From the NCBI GenBank assembly GCA_013335435.1, contig JAAXVP010000005.1:1-32571 (forward strand): DNA of 32,571 nucleotides. The letters run 5' to 3'. Below are positions 23,332 through 31,558 of this stretch, in pieces (the first letter of the stretch is position 1; each line of letters begins with the position of its first letter). The notes below the pieces were generated by a model. That model was not told the DNA's origin. It saw nothing but the letters and a program-made list of their open reading frames with translations, and made no database searches. The stretch is from Thiobacillus sp. (GTDB lineage Bacteria; Pseudomonadota; Gammaproteobacteria; Burkholderiales; Thiobacillaceae). Made by a program: the position numbers and the translations under genes.

Positions 23332-23915
23332 CTCGTATCCTCCCAATTCATGAGTCGCCGGGGCGCAACGGCGCGCAGGCCGTTATCCGACGGGGTTGCC
23401 GTGCCGGTGTGGTACGCGATGTAAGCGCCCATCCACACCATGAGATGTTGGTCATCACCCTGATCGAAAAACAGCAGGTCGCCCGGCTCGGCACGCGTCA
23501 AATCCCTGCCCAGGGCGCGGCAATTGCCCTGAATCAGGGCCAGCGCGGTGACGAAGGACCGGCGGCGGCCGTCGATATCGACCCAGTCGCGCAGTGTTTC
23601 GTGTTGCCCGGCGGTCAATCGCGGCTCCGGCGGCAAGGCGATGCCTTGCAGGCCGTTGGCGCGCACCCAGGCGGCATCGTGCCGGCGCAGCGCCTCGCGC
23701 ACGGCAAAGCGCACCAGACCGGCGCAATCGCGATGCCGCCAGCGCGGCGACGGCCCCGCGCGCAACTGCGTCGCCACCATCAGGGTGATCCAGGCACGCA
23801 ACCGGCGCGATTGCTCGGCGTCCAGCAGGGTCTCCGGCGCGGCTTCCAGTATGGCCCGTGCCGGTCCGGCGAGCAGGCCCAGGAATAACGCCGAGAAGAC
23901 TTGACGACGGTTCAT
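23265..23915 (-). CDS. yfaT: YfaT-like DUF1175 protein, NlpC/P60-type fold
   Basis: The 216-residue exported protein (signal peptide MNRRQVFSALFLGLLAGPARA) belongs to DUF1175/YfaT. RHRDCAGLVRFAVREAL carries a cysteine (C64) at the start of a helix, and EPGDLLFFDQGDDQHLMVWM has H157 in a beta strand. That is the NlpC/P60 cysteine-amidase arrangement, so peptidoglycan-stem-peptide hydrolysis or binding is likely. The ATG at 23915 lies six bases past the yfaA stop; the 3' end overlaps the yfaS 5' region in another frame, so about 67 bases are coding twice. Order and neighbours match the E. coli yfa operon. Confidence 0.88.
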   Translation of the reverse strand: MNRRQVFSALFLGLLAGPARAILEAAPETLLDAEQSRRLRAWITLMVATQLRAGPSPRWRHRDCAGLVRFAVREALRRHDAAWVRANGLQGIALPPEPRLTAGQHETLRDWVDIDGRRRSFVTALALIQGNCRALGRDLTRAEPGDLLFFDQGDDQHLMVWMGAYIAYHTGTATPSDNGLRAVAPRRLMNWEDTRWRPVPENSNYIGVYRLAFLSR

Positions 23916-23921
23916 GCCGGC

Positions 23922-25511
23922 TTACTTGAGCGGGTTCCAGTCCACTGCCAGCCAGCCAGCCGTCCCCGCCGCCCCGCCCAGCGAAGCCGCCATGGCCGGG
24001 TGATGCGCGATGGCCGCATAACGCGGCAACAGGCTGGCGCCGGGCTCGTCGCCGATGTCGCGCGTCGCCGCTTCGAGGAAGCGCGCCAGGCGCGGCGGAT
24101 CCAGCGTGAACAGGGCGGGCGCGGCGGGCAGGCGTTCGGCCATCGCCGGGTAACGCCGCGCCAACGTATCCAGCCCCTTGTCCAGCAAAGGACCGGAGGG
24201 CGAGAACAGCACCACGTCGTCCGCCAAGGCCAGTCCGATATCGAAATAACGATCGGATGAAAACTCGCCCCGGCGTTCGGCCGGCACGGTCAATTCGCCG
24301 TAACGCGCGCTGACTTCTCGACGCCATACGCGCACGCCGTCCTTGCGGATTTCGGCACGTACCGGGAAACGCCTGTCCGCCTGCTCGAATTCGCGCGCGC
24401 CGATCCACTGGTCGAACAGCCTGCCGAGCAGCGGTGCCAGCGTGTCCGCCCTGGCGGCATCGCTCAGGCGCAGGGCGAATATCGGCGCTTGCCAGCCTTG
24501 CGCTTCGTACCAGCAGACGGCCACCGCGCCGGTCAGATACGGTTTCAGCTCCGCGCTGTCCGCCAGCCCGGCCAATTCGCCGGGCTCCACCGGCAGGCCG
24601 GCGCAGAACGCCGCGCCTTCCGGCAACGCCCGCCACGGCAATGCCCGCAGCGTTGTCGACAGGGTGGCCCGGCCATCGAGTTTCAATCCGGTAGACCACG
24701 CCTTGGCGCCACGTTCGAAACGCAGCGCCTGCACAGCCGGCATGAATTGGCCGTAGCCCTGCGCCAACACATTGGCGGTGACCGTCAATCGGTGCGCCCC
24801 CTGACGCGGCGCACCGGCAAAATCGCGGCCATACGGCGTGCCCGCGTCGCTCAGCGCGGCCAGCGCCACGGCAGCCCGATCGGGGAGCAGTTCGCCCGAC
24901 TCGTTGAGCAGCAACGATGGCTGGGAAAGCACCAGCAGGCGGTCGCCTCGCGCCGCGAACAGCAAGGTGTGGCGGCTATTCAGTTTGAGCGCATAGACCG
25001 GCGTCGCCGCGGGGTCGCCGAGATCGGCGACATGCGACAACTGGGTGTCGTCGGCCGCGACCTGGGCCAGCGCCTGCAGCGACTTGGCGATGCCGTTGCG
25101 CGTCCCGGCCAGCATCCAGTATCTCAATCGGCCGCCCTCGCCGCGCCAGAACGCGACTTCGGCGGGTTCGTCGAACACCGCGTCGAGCAGATGGTCGGTC
25201 AGGGTCAGATCGTGTTCGTAAGCCAGCCGCTTGATCGCGCCCGACACGTCCAGGCGGGTATCGAGATCCTCGTAGTAGAACGCGAAATCCTCGCTCAGCA
25301 GATCTTTCAACAGCGGTGCCTGGATGACCGCGGCAGGCAGCGCAGACAGGCTGTCCGACTCGATCAAGGCATCCGGCCTTGCCATGTCCACGGTCAATGA
25401 GGGCAAGCCGGTCAGCTTCCTGGGCGGTGGGTCTTTCAAAGCCGCGGCCCCGACCACCCCGCCTAGACCTATGGCCAGTGCGACAACCGCCCATCGCTGG
25501 TGCAAACTCAT
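23922..25511 (-). CDS. yfaA: YfaA-like DUF2138 protein
   Basis: The 529-residue protein starts with a hydrophobic signal or anchor (RWAVVALAIGLGGVVGAAAL, residues 6-25). The rest is probably periplasmic. I assign it to DUF2138/YfaA from its length, from segments such as LPSLTVDMARPDALIESDSL, FAFYYEDLDTRLDVSGAIKR and ALFTLDPPRLARFLEAATRD, and above all from its place as first gene in a complete yfaATSQP order. The ATG at 25511 has GGGAG about eight bases upstream. No catalytic motif is visible. The Pseudomonas mag operon has a related gene set around MagD, where the products form a membrane complex. Confidence 0.85.
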   Translation of the reverse strand: MSLHQRWAVVALAIGLGGVVGAAALKDPPPRKLTGLPSLTVDMARPDALIESDSLSALPAAVIQAPLLKDLLSEDFAFYYEDLDTRLDVSGAIKRLAYEHDLTLTDHLLDAVFDEPAEVAFWRGEGGRLRYWMLAGTRNGIAKSLQALAQVAADDTQLSHVADLGDPAATPVYALKLNSRHTLLFAARGDRLLVLSQPSLLLNESGELLPDRAAVALAALSDAGTPYGRDFAGAPRQGAHRLTVTANVLAQGYGQFMPAVQALRFERGAKAWSTGLKLDGRATLSTTLRALPWRALPEGAAFCAGLPVEPGELAGLADSAELKPYLTGAVAVCWYEAQGWQAPIFALRLSDAARADTLAPLLGRLFDQWIGAREFEQADRRFPVRAEIRKDGVRVWRREVSARYGELTVPAERRGEFSSDRYFDIGLALADDVVLFSPSGPLLDKGLDTLARRYPAMAERLPAAPALFTLDPPRLARFLEAATRDIGDEPGASLLPRYAAIAHHPAMAASLGGAAGTAGWLAVDWNPLK

Positions 25512-26032
25512 GGCGTCACTCCCGAAACATCGTTGTTTTGTAATTCCTTGGCACAGGCCGAGAAGAATCAGCGGGCGAATTATTGCCGTCAGCCAGTGAA
25601 CCGGGAAACCGCCCCTTGAGCGAAATCGCCTCTTTTTCTTTGATTTCGGGTATGGATGCCGACGCTTCCACCCCCAATGGCCTTCTTCCAGAAGGCGGGC
25701 CTGCTACGGGTCATTGTGAAGAAGCCGTTTCTTCATCGCAAGGCCCTTGACCGTTCGAGAATGATGGTTATCCACAAAGCATGAACGTCGACACTGTTGG
25801 AAAGCCCTCCAACCGCCCCTCTGGGCGATCACCCATGTGCCTGATTCGCCAGATAGGCAGCACCGGAGCGATACCGCCGGATTGCATGCCCCGCAGGGCA
25901 AGCCGGACATCCTGCCTCCGACAGCGGCTTTATCGGGTTCGCTATTCAGCTGGATCGCCTAGTGAGGTCGGTTCAGGTTCGCCGGCCGAATAAGGAAGAG
26001 CAGGAGCCAAGGAACGGCCTCCTGAGGCTGGC

Positions 26033-26109
26033 GTGTCCGTGCAGTTCACCGCGGTGTCCATTTCGGCCAGGGACACCGCCATGGCCACGCTGGACACGGC
26101 TACGGACAC
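26033..26109. repeat. Nested inverted repeats built on GTGTCC/GGACAC
   Basis: An outer pair GTGTCCGT (26033-26040) and ACGGACAC (26102-26109) encloses an inner perfect 9-bp pair GCGGTGTCC (26051-26059) and GGACACCGC (26071-26079) with an 11-base loop. A further GGACAC lies at 26092-26097. The arrangement could be a folded RNA or a multi-site operator; no family is recognised. Confidence 0.55.
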
Positions 26110-26250
26110 GGTTCTTTCAATGAAGTGCGTTGAGCCGTCGAGTCAACCGCGTGCGACCGCGAACGACGTTGCACGAACTTGGATGTTCCAGGTGGCGATT
26201 TATACGTGCATGGACAAGGCTGATCGCGGCTTAGCCGGCATTCTCGATTA

Positions 26251-26265
26251 GGCGGCTTAGCCGCC
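26251..26265. repeat. Short perfect hairpin
   Basis: GGCGGC (26251-26256), loop TTA, GCCGCC (26260-26265). On the plus strand it is followed by CCCCC rather than a T run, so it is not a canonical terminator. Preceding bases 26225-26239 contain a near copy, GCGGCTTAGCCGGC. Confidence 0.45.
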
Positions 26266-26453
26266 CCCCGACTTTACCGGAGGGTCACCCTGCTTGTCAG
26301 CCAAACGGCGTTCGCGGAATCGCCCCCCGATACCATCCGGGCGAGCCAATATCGCGCTAATATCAACACCAGCAATAAGGTTTCGGAAAATACCGGCCGC
26401 GGCGAACGCCAGTGGACGCTCACGCAGGACCGGCAATAACACGGGAGTGTCGA

Positions 26454-27269
26454 ATGGTTCAGGTCGGCCACGGTGTGTGCCAGGGGGACGAATCGCCCGG
26501 GCATTGCCCAGAGGCGCTAAATCTCGGACATGGAGGGTGCCTCACGCCGGGGCTGCCGCTGATGCTGGCATCGCTGTCACGGGTCAAATCGCGCGACGGC
26601 TTGGCGGCATGGTGCCGGAACGAGCTGTCCAAACGGATGACATTCCGGGCCTTCCTCTGCCGATTGAGCCACGTTGACGGACAAGCCATCGCGCCAATGG
26701 AAGCGGTATCCATCGGCATGGAAGCGGCCTTGTCCGCCGCCTGTCTCGGCCAACTGGCCGGCTTCCATCAGCACATCCTCCGCCACTGGCTGCATGTGGA
26801 GCAGCCGCTGCTGGCGACTGCGGACACGCTGGAACAGGTCATCGCCGACCCGGTTGCGCGCCAACGCTTTCAGGCCTGCGGGCTGGGCAACATCGCCGCC
26901 TTCGGCATGCGCGGCGCCAGGCCTGCGGAGGTATCCCATTTCTGCTTTTTCGGTATCCCGGAGGCATCCTGCGCACGCTGGGGTCTATTCCTGGAACTGC
27001 TGGCGGCGCCCTTGCATGCCGCCTTGGTGCGGATAGCGACTCGCTCGCACCCGGACTGGATACGCGATGCCGCCATGCCGAAGCTGACCCCGCGGGAACG
27101 GGAAATACTCAAGTGGATCGGAATGGGCAAAACCAATTGCGAGATCGCCATGATCCTGGGAACCCGATACAAGACGGTGAAAAACCAGGTCCAGAATCTC
27201 CTGGCCAAGTTGGATGTCAACAATCGCGCCCACGCGGTGGCGAAGGCCGCCGCCCTGGGACTTTACTGA
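26454..27269 (+). CDS. LuxR-type (EpsA-like) transcriptional regulator
   Basis: The 271-residue protein (ATG 26454 with GGAG six bases upstream; a GTG at 26412 is a weaker option) ends in a LuxR/GerE helix-turn-helix at about residues 206-265: LTPREREILKWIGMGKTNCE, IAMILGTRYKTVKNQVQNLL, AKLDVNNRAHAV. The N-terminal 190 residues have no receiver-domain aspartate pattern or autoinducer-domain hallmarks that I can see, and the layout resembles the EpsA-type regulators of betaproteobacterial exopolysaccharide loci. It precedes the pilus genes on the same strand, 151 bases away, and is a natural candidate for their regulator. HTH assignment is firm; EpsA likeness is tentative. Confidence 0.85.
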   Translation: MVQVGHGVCQGDESPGHCPEALNLGHGGCLTPGLPLMLASLSRVKSRDGLAAWCRNELSKRMTFRAFLCRLSHVDGQAIAPMEAVSIGMEAALSAACLGQLAGFHQHILRHWLHVEQPLLATADTLEQVIADPVARQRFQACGLGNIAAFGMRGARPAEVSHFCFFGIPEASCARWGLFLELLAAPLHAALVRIATRSHPDWIRDAAMPKLTPREREILKWIGMGKTNCEIAMILGTRYKTVKNQVQNLLAKLDVNNRAHAVAKAAALGLY

Positions 27270-27305
27270 GGCGGTCCGGCCGCCCGCCATGAAACCGCAC
27301 CATCT

Positions 27306-27380
27306 TGGGCCGAACGGCCCATTGCCGAAGCCGCCGCCGAAAAAATAGCCTAGCGGGCAGCGGACTGGCGCATCCAGTCC
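27306..27380. repeat. Two hairpins between the regulator and the pilin gene
   Basis: TGGGCC (27306-27311) and GGCCCA (27316-27321) pair around GAAC; GGACTGG (27362-27368) and CCAGTCC (27374-27380) pair around CGCAT. Neither is followed by a T run. They lie between the regulator stop and the pilin start and could stabilise the pilin message or form a leader structure. Confidence 0.4.
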
Positions 27381-27420
27381 CGACCACATACGAAACCAAA
27401 TTACACAGGGCAGGAACGCA

Positions 27421-27690
27421 ATGACCATGCAGCGCAATCAGGGCCGGCAGCGCGGCCAGGGCATGACCGAGTACATCATCATCGTCGCCATGGTCGCCCT
27501 CGCGGCGATCGCGGTTTACCAGTATTTCGGACAGACCGTGCGCAACCAGACAGCGGCGATGTCGCAGGAACTGGCCGGGGAGGACGGCAGTGCCGCCCGT
27601 ACCGCCGCCGCCACGGCCGCCGGCAATGCCGCCACCGCCGCGGACACCAAGAACACCCTGGAAGACTACGTCAACCAGAAGGCCAAGTAA
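27421..27690 (+). CDS. Flp-type pilin-like prepilin
   Basis: The 89-residue protein has a short basic leader ending QRG, then QGMTEYIIIVAMVALAAIAV. Cleavage after that glycine puts Glu at +5 and Tyr at +6, the Flp prepilin signature, followed by the hydrophobic assembly helix. The remaining 45 residues are Ala/Thr/Asn-rich and low in complexity (ARTAAATAAGNAATAAD). Flp pilins polymerise into Tad pili for adherence. It is the first structural gene after the regulator and probably the major pilin. The ATG at 27421 has AGGA six bases upstream. It is longer than many Flp pilins because of the Ala/Thr tail. Confidence 0.85.
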   Translation: MTMQRNQGRQRGQGMTEYIIIVAMVALAAIAVYQYFGQTVRNQTAAMSQELAGEDGSAARTAAATAAGNAATAADTKNTLEDYVNQKAK

Positions 27691-27756
27691 GCCCTTGCCG
27701 AGACGGCCTGACACCGGGCCGCTCGGGTGTTCGCAACGTTTCGGAGTCCCACGCGG

Positions 27757-29100
27757 ATGAGCCGACAGAATGGCCAGGCCCTGCCCTTGGCCCTGGTCAT
27801 GTTGGTGGCCGTGGCATCGGTGGTGTTCTTCATGTTCAACAGCGGCCAACTGGTCCAGGAAAAGATACGACTTACCAATACGGCCGACGCCGTGGCCTAC
27901 AGCGCCGGGGTGTTCGAGGCGCGGGCGCTCAATTACGACGCGTATACCAACCGCGCCATCGTCGCCAACGAAATCGCGATCGGCCAGGCGGTCGGCTTGG
28001 CGTCGTGGGCGAAATATGCCGGCACGGCCTCGGCCAACATCGCGCCCTATCTATACCTCATACCCTACGCCGGCCCGGCGATCGCCAACGCCATGGAACA
28101 GGTGGCCGACGTCATGGACATGATTACCTACGCCTACGCTGCGGCCGTGACCCTGCACGATGGCAGCGTCCAGGCCCTTGCCCTGTCGCAGTTCGCCGTC
28201 CACGGTCCGGGCAATGCACTGTTGCTCGCCAACCGTCTGGCGGTCATGCGGGACGTGGCCAGGCGCAACGATCCCGACGCCGAAGTCGACCCGATACCGC
28301 TGGCCGACGACTTTGCCGGGTTTACCCAGCGTTACACCGGCAGGAAACAGCGCGCACGCATGGGCAAGGTGGTCCACGACGACCGCGACGCCTTCCTGAA
28401 GCGGCGCAACTGGCAGTTCGGCCTGGTGCTCAAAGTTATCGGCTGTCGAGTCGGTTCCGACATCAAGAAGCGCGGCAGCACGGAACTCATCGATTTGACC
28501 GAGGGTTGGAAATCGATGGACACCCTGTCATTCCACAAATACTGGATGAAGATCAAGTTGTTCGGTCGCTCGTGCAAGCATTCCGAAACCCCGATCGGCT
28601 ACGGCTCGGCCTTCTCCGACGATGGCCTGGACGACTCCAGCTACAGCTATGCCGGCTCGCGATCCAGCAATCCCAGAGCCAGTTCGATGGCCGAATACAC
28701 CGTGGCCAACGGTTTCGAACCGTACACCCTGGGCGGAGGCGGCATTCCCCCCTTCCACGAACTTGCCGAGGCGGTGCTCAAGACCGCGGGTGACGCGCCA
28801 CGCACCGGCTTGGCCATCCGGGTCACCAAGGCGGCGGCGCGCCAGCGCTATTCGGGCGGGAGCGGCACCGTCAGGCCCTCCGGAGCACTGGACCTCTACG
28901 ACGGCCGTCATGCCGATAACCAAAGTGCCGCCATGGCTGGTGTGGAAGTCTATTTCGAACGGCCGGACGGCAAAAACGGACTGTCCGGAAAAGAAGAATA
29001 CGGCAGCCTGTTCAATCCCTACTGGCAGGCCCGGCTGGTGCCCGTCACGGCCGCTAGCCGTGCCCTGGCCCAGATGAAGCAAGGACTGGCACTGCCATGA
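27757..29100 (+). CDS. TadG-like pilus-assembly protein
   Basis: The 447-residue protein starts MSRQNGQALPLALVMLVAVA, a short leader with one membrane helix (about residues 7-28). It continues with NTADAVAYSAGVFEARALNY and DAYTNRAIVANEIAIGQAV, a pattern I recognise from TadE/TadG-like proteins of betaproteobacterial Tad loci. The rest should be periplasmic. TadG-type proteins are minor pseudopilin-like or envelope-linking parts of the Tad machine. Unlike its neighbours it lacks Glu at +5, so prepilin-peptidase cleavage is doubtful. The start is the ATG at 27757; a GTG at 27727 is possible but has no family-like sequence. Its TGA overlaps the next ATG. Confidence 0.82.
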   Translation: MSRQNGQALPLALVMLVAVASVVFFMFNSGQLVQEKIRLTNTADAVAYSAGVFEARALNYDAYTNRAIVANEIAIGQAVGLASWAKYAGTASANIAPYLYLIPYAGPAIANAMEQVADVMDMITYAYAAAVTLHDGSVQALALSQFAVHGPGNALLLANRLAVMRDVARRNDPDAEVDPIPLADDFAGFTQRYTGRKQRARMGKVVHDDRDAFLKRRNWQFGLVLKVIGCRVGSDIKKRGSTELIDLTEGWKSMDTLSFHKYWMKIKLFGRSCKHSETPIGYGSAFSDDGLDDSSYSYAGSRSSNPRASSMAEYTVANGFEPYTLGGGGIPPFHELAEAVLKTAGDAPRTGLAIRVTKAAARQRYSGGSGTVRPSGALDLYDGRHADNQSAAMAGVEVYFERPDGKNGLSGKEEYGSLFNPYWQARLVPVTAASRALAQMKQGLALP

Positions 29101-29936
29101 GCGTGGCCCGCACCATCGCAGCCTGGTTGCTGGGGGTGTCGCTCGCCGCCCTTGGGATGTCTCCGGCCCAGGCCGCTCTCGCCTCGATCGCCGGCATCCA
29201 CGTGCATTACGCCGGGGAGGAAGCCGTAGCCAGGCACGCCCTCGCCGCCATGCGCGCCATGTGCGCCAAGGCCGAGGTCTCGGGCACTGCCGACCTCGTG
29301 GGCCGCTACACCCTGGACGTCTATTTTGCCGCGGACGGGACGCGCATCGCCCGCTACCGGCAAGGCTACGTCGCCAAGCCCCAAGGCCCCTGCCGGATCG
29401 CCGTCGAACCCTACAGCAAGATCGACCTTTACCATCTCGACCGCCGGGTCCGCTACGAATTCGCCGCGCGCGGCAACAAGGGGCCCGACTGGATGACTCA
29501 TCCGCTGCCCGGCGGCTGGACGGCCGCCCGCCTGAACGATGCCCTGGAGGCGGGAACGGGCCTGGAGGTGAGCGCGGGCGGCGCCGGTCGATTCGCCGGG
29601 CTGGCCTGTGAATTCCATGCCGTGCAGGGCCGTGCCGGCAAGGTGGCCGAATACTGCGACCGTGTCCTGGATGGGGCCCGGCCACCGATACGGCTCGAAT
29701 TGATGTCGCGCCTCTTCAACCCGGCGACGGGCGAAACCCTGTCGTACCGGGAAGCGGAAACGTTGAACCTGTCCGCCCGCCTGGAGCGGACCCTGTTCTA
29801 TCCGCCGGACGGCTACGCGGCAAAACCGGGGCGCCGGCCGGCCATTTCGGACCCCATGCGGAAATGGTGCGAGAAACAGCGGCGGGAGACCGGCGCCGAT
29901 CCCTGCACGGACGACCCGGAAGACGATGAAGACTGA
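29097..29936 (+). CDS. Exported protein of unknown function in the Tad locus
   Basis: The 279-residue protein has a Sec signal peptide (MSVARTIAAWLLGVSLAALG, cleavage near SPAQA). The mature part is a mixed alpha/beta chain with three or four cysteines (MCAKAEV, GPCRIAV, GLACEF, ADPC) that could form disulphides, and an acidic tail (DDPEDDED). No family is recognised. It is coupled to the TadG-like gene by an ATGA overlap and overlaps the tadE gene by 11 bases, so it is clearly part of the pilus operon; a periplasmic assembly factor is the likely type of role. Confidence 0.82.
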   Translation: MSVARTIAAWLLGVSLAALGMSPAQAALASIAGIHVHYAGEEAVARHALAAMRAMCAKAEVSGTADLVGRYTLDVYFAADGTRIARYRQGYVAKPQGPCRIAVEPYSKIDLYHLDRRVRYEFAARGNKGPDWMTHPLPGGWTAARLNDALEAGTGLEVSAGGAGRFAGLACEFHAVQGRAGKVAEYCDRVLDGARPPIRLELMSRLFNPATGETLSYREAETLNLSARLERTLFYPPDGYAAKPGRRPAISDPMRKWCEKQRRETGADPCTDDPEDDED

Positions 29937-30696
29937 AGCGCGCCGCCATCCAGTCCGGCAACAGGGCCAGTCCACGGTGGAATTCGTGGTTCTGTCCCTG
30001 GTATTGCTGCCGCTTCTGCTGGCCGTGCCGCTGGTCGGCAAATACATGGATATCGCCCAGGCCACCGCCCTGGCCAGCCGCTACGTCGCGTTCGAGGGCG
30101 CGGTTCGGCACGGTTCCAGCGACGCTGGCTGGAAATCCGATGCCGAACTGGCCCAAGAAGTCAGGCGCCGTTTCTTCAGCAACAGCGATGCCCCGGTCAA
30201 GAGCGGCGATAGCGCGGGCGATTTCGACGCCCACCGCAACAGCCTGTGGTTCGACCACCGATCCGCGGCCTTGCTGCCCGACTTCGCCGGGAACGTAACC
30301 GCAAAGGCCAACCGGCGGTCCCTGGCCCAGCCGGCCGGTGCCGTGTTCGCCGGCTCGCTCGGCCTGTCCGACACCAACCTGGTTGCCGGCGAAGTCGTGG
30401 TCAGGATCGCCGACGTCGCCGGGCTGGAACCGTTCGACGCGCTCGGTCTAAGCGTCCGCCGCAGCACGGCCTTGCTGGCCGATCCCTGGGCGGCCAGCGG
30501 GCCGGCCGACGTCAAGGCGCGAATCCGCAAAGACGGCGGGAATCCGGCCGGGGTTTTTCCCTACGAGCCGCTCAAGCTGGCGGCGGCACCGCTCACGCCC
30601 TTCATCGGCCTGCTGGAATTCGACAGCAAACCGCCGGACATCGGCAGGGTGGAGCCGGATCGCGTGCCGGCAGACCGGCTCGGGGCCGCGAAATGA
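29926..30696 (+). CDS. tadE: TadE-like minor pseudopilin
   Basis: The 256-residue protein has a basic leader ending RQQG, then QSTVEFVVLSLVLLPLLLAV. Cleavage after the glycine would leave Glu at +5 and Phe at +6, the pseudopilin pattern of TadE proteins, followed by a single hydrophobic helix (about residues 18-40) and a periplasmic domain of about 215 residues. TadE is processed by the prepilin peptidase and needed for pilus assembly. It overlaps the preceding gene by 11 bases and the next by four. The ORF is longer than short TadE proteins, close to the larger betaproteobacterial versions. Confidence 0.82.
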   Translation: MKTEARRHPVRQQGQSTVEFVVLSLVLLPLLLAVPLVGKYMDIAQATALASRYVAFEGAVRHGSSDAGWKSDAELAQEVRRRFFSNSDAPVKSGDSAGDFDAHRNSLWFDHRSAALLPDFAGNVTAKANRRSLAQPAGAVFAGSLGLSDTNLVAGEVVVRIADVAGLEPFDALGLSVRRSTALLADPWAASGPADVKARIRKDGGNPAGVFPYEPLKLAAAPLTPFIGLLEFDSKPPDIGRVEPDRVPADRLGAAK

Positions 30697-31361
30697 CGGC
30701 GGCTCGCCTGCTGGTCCTGGCCCTGCTGTCCGCATGGCCGTGGTGTTCCCGCGCGGCCTGGCCGGAAGTGCCGTTTCCGCCGGACGCCAGGATCGAGTCG
30801 CTGGGCGAGCAGATACGCCTCAACGGCGTGCCCATGCGCATGTACCGGGTCTTCCATGGCGAAAATGCCGGCCGGGTGGCCACCCGCTACCGGGACTGGC
30901 TCGGTCCCAGGCTGGCGGAAAGCCGCCTGCTCGGCGACCGTGTCCTCAGCCAGGGGCGCGGCGACCATTTCATCACCGTCCGCATCCACCCGCTCTCGGA
31001 CACGGATGCCATGGCCCTGGTGTCGATCGGCGATGTCCGCGCGGCCAGGCAGTCGGCGGACCGGGTGCCGGGCTTCCGGCTGCCGCCCGAATCGACCGTC
31101 CTGACCGACCTGGAGTCGGTCGACGGTGGCCGAAGCTCGCGCCAGCTGGTCGGCCAGAACCGGATCGGCCTGAAGACGAACCTGCGGCTGATCGAGGCCG
31201 AACTGGCACGGCGAGGCTATCGTCCCGATCCGGTGGCCGCCCCGGACGGAACGGGCAGCATCGTCCGCCTCTATGGCGGCGCCGGGCGCGAAGCCCGGCT
31301 CGTCCTGATGCACGAGGACGGGCTGACCCGCATCGTCCTGACCACCATCCAGTCGCCATGA
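30693..31361 (+). CDS. Exported protein of unknown function in the Tad locus
   Basis: The 222-residue product has a Sec signal peptide (MTAARLLVLALLSAWPWCSR, then AAWPEV). The mature sequence has no recognised domain; segments such as PFPPDARIESLGEQIRLNGV and YRVFHGENAGRVATRYRDWL recall small periplasmic proteins of pilus loci. The ATG at 30693 overlaps the tadE TGA, and its own TGA overlaps the start of the next pilin-like gene, so the three are translated together. Confidence 0.8.
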   Translation: MTAARLLVLALLSAWPWCSRAAWPEVPFPPDARIESLGEQIRLNGVPMRMYRVFHGENAGRVATRYRDWLGPRLAESRLLGDRVLSQGRGDHFITVRIHPLSDTDAMALVSIGDVRAARQSADRVPGFRLPPESTVLTDLESVDGGRSSRQLVGQNRIGLKTNLRLIEAELARRGYRPDPVAAPDGTGSIVRLYGGAGREARLVLMHEDGLTRIVLTTIQSP

Positions 31362-31549
31362 GCCGCCGGCGCATTCCACCTTCCCGCCAGTCCGGCCAGT
31401 CCATGGCCGAATACCTCGTTGCCATGCTGGTGGCGATGATGGTGGTGGGCGTCGGCTTCGCCGGCGACACCTCGGTCATCGAACTGTTCCTGGACGCTGT
31501 CGGCATCGCCTTCGACAGGCTGAGCGCGTTCATGTCGCTACCCCTTTAG
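31358..31549 (+). CDS. Small TadE/Flp-like pseudopilin
   Basis: This 63-residue protein has a basic leader (MSRRRIPPSRQSG), then QSMAEYLVAMLVAMMVVGVG. Cleavage after the glycine gives Glu at +5 and Tyr at +6, as in Flp pilins. About 35 residues follow the cleaved helix. It could be a minor pilin or a short TadE-type pseudopilin. The ATG at 31358 overlaps the preceding TGA, and cpaB follows nine bases after its stop. Confidence 0.75.
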   Translation: MSRRRIPPSRQSGQSMAEYLVAMLVAMMVVGVGFAGDTSVIELFLDAVGIAFDRLSAFMSLPL

Positions 31550-31558
31550 GACGCCAAG

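Larger units (their letters stand above)
25512..26453. other. Long divergent intergenic region without a convincing gene
   Basis: About 940 bases separate the divergent yfaA and LuxR-type genes and must hold both promoters. Open frames here are short and have no recognisable motifs. Visible structure: CGAAATC/GATTTCG arms near 25620-25650 around a T-rich loop, a single perfect DnaA-box-like TTATCCACA at 25768-25776, nested GTGTCC/GGACAC inverted repeats at 26033-26109, a GGCGGC-TTA-GCCGCC hairpin at 26251-26265, and a direct repeat AATATC at 26348-26353 and 26359-26364 (11-base period) near the LuxR-type gene. It may contain decayed gene remnants. Confidence 0.5.

Noticed and set aside
25768-25776. 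Perfect DnaA-box-like TTATCCACA, possible replication origin
   Set aside because: It is a single copy with no cluster, no A+T-rich unwinding element and no dnaA or dnaN nearby; a 9-mer is expected by chance at this scale.
25704-25910. Minus-strand 68-codon frame in the long intergenic region
   Set aside because: No ribosome-binding site, no recognisable motif and irregular codon use; not enough to call a gene.
27270-27380. Rho-independent terminator after the LuxR-type regulator
   Set aside because: Hairpins are present but none is followed by a T run, so a terminator call is not supported.
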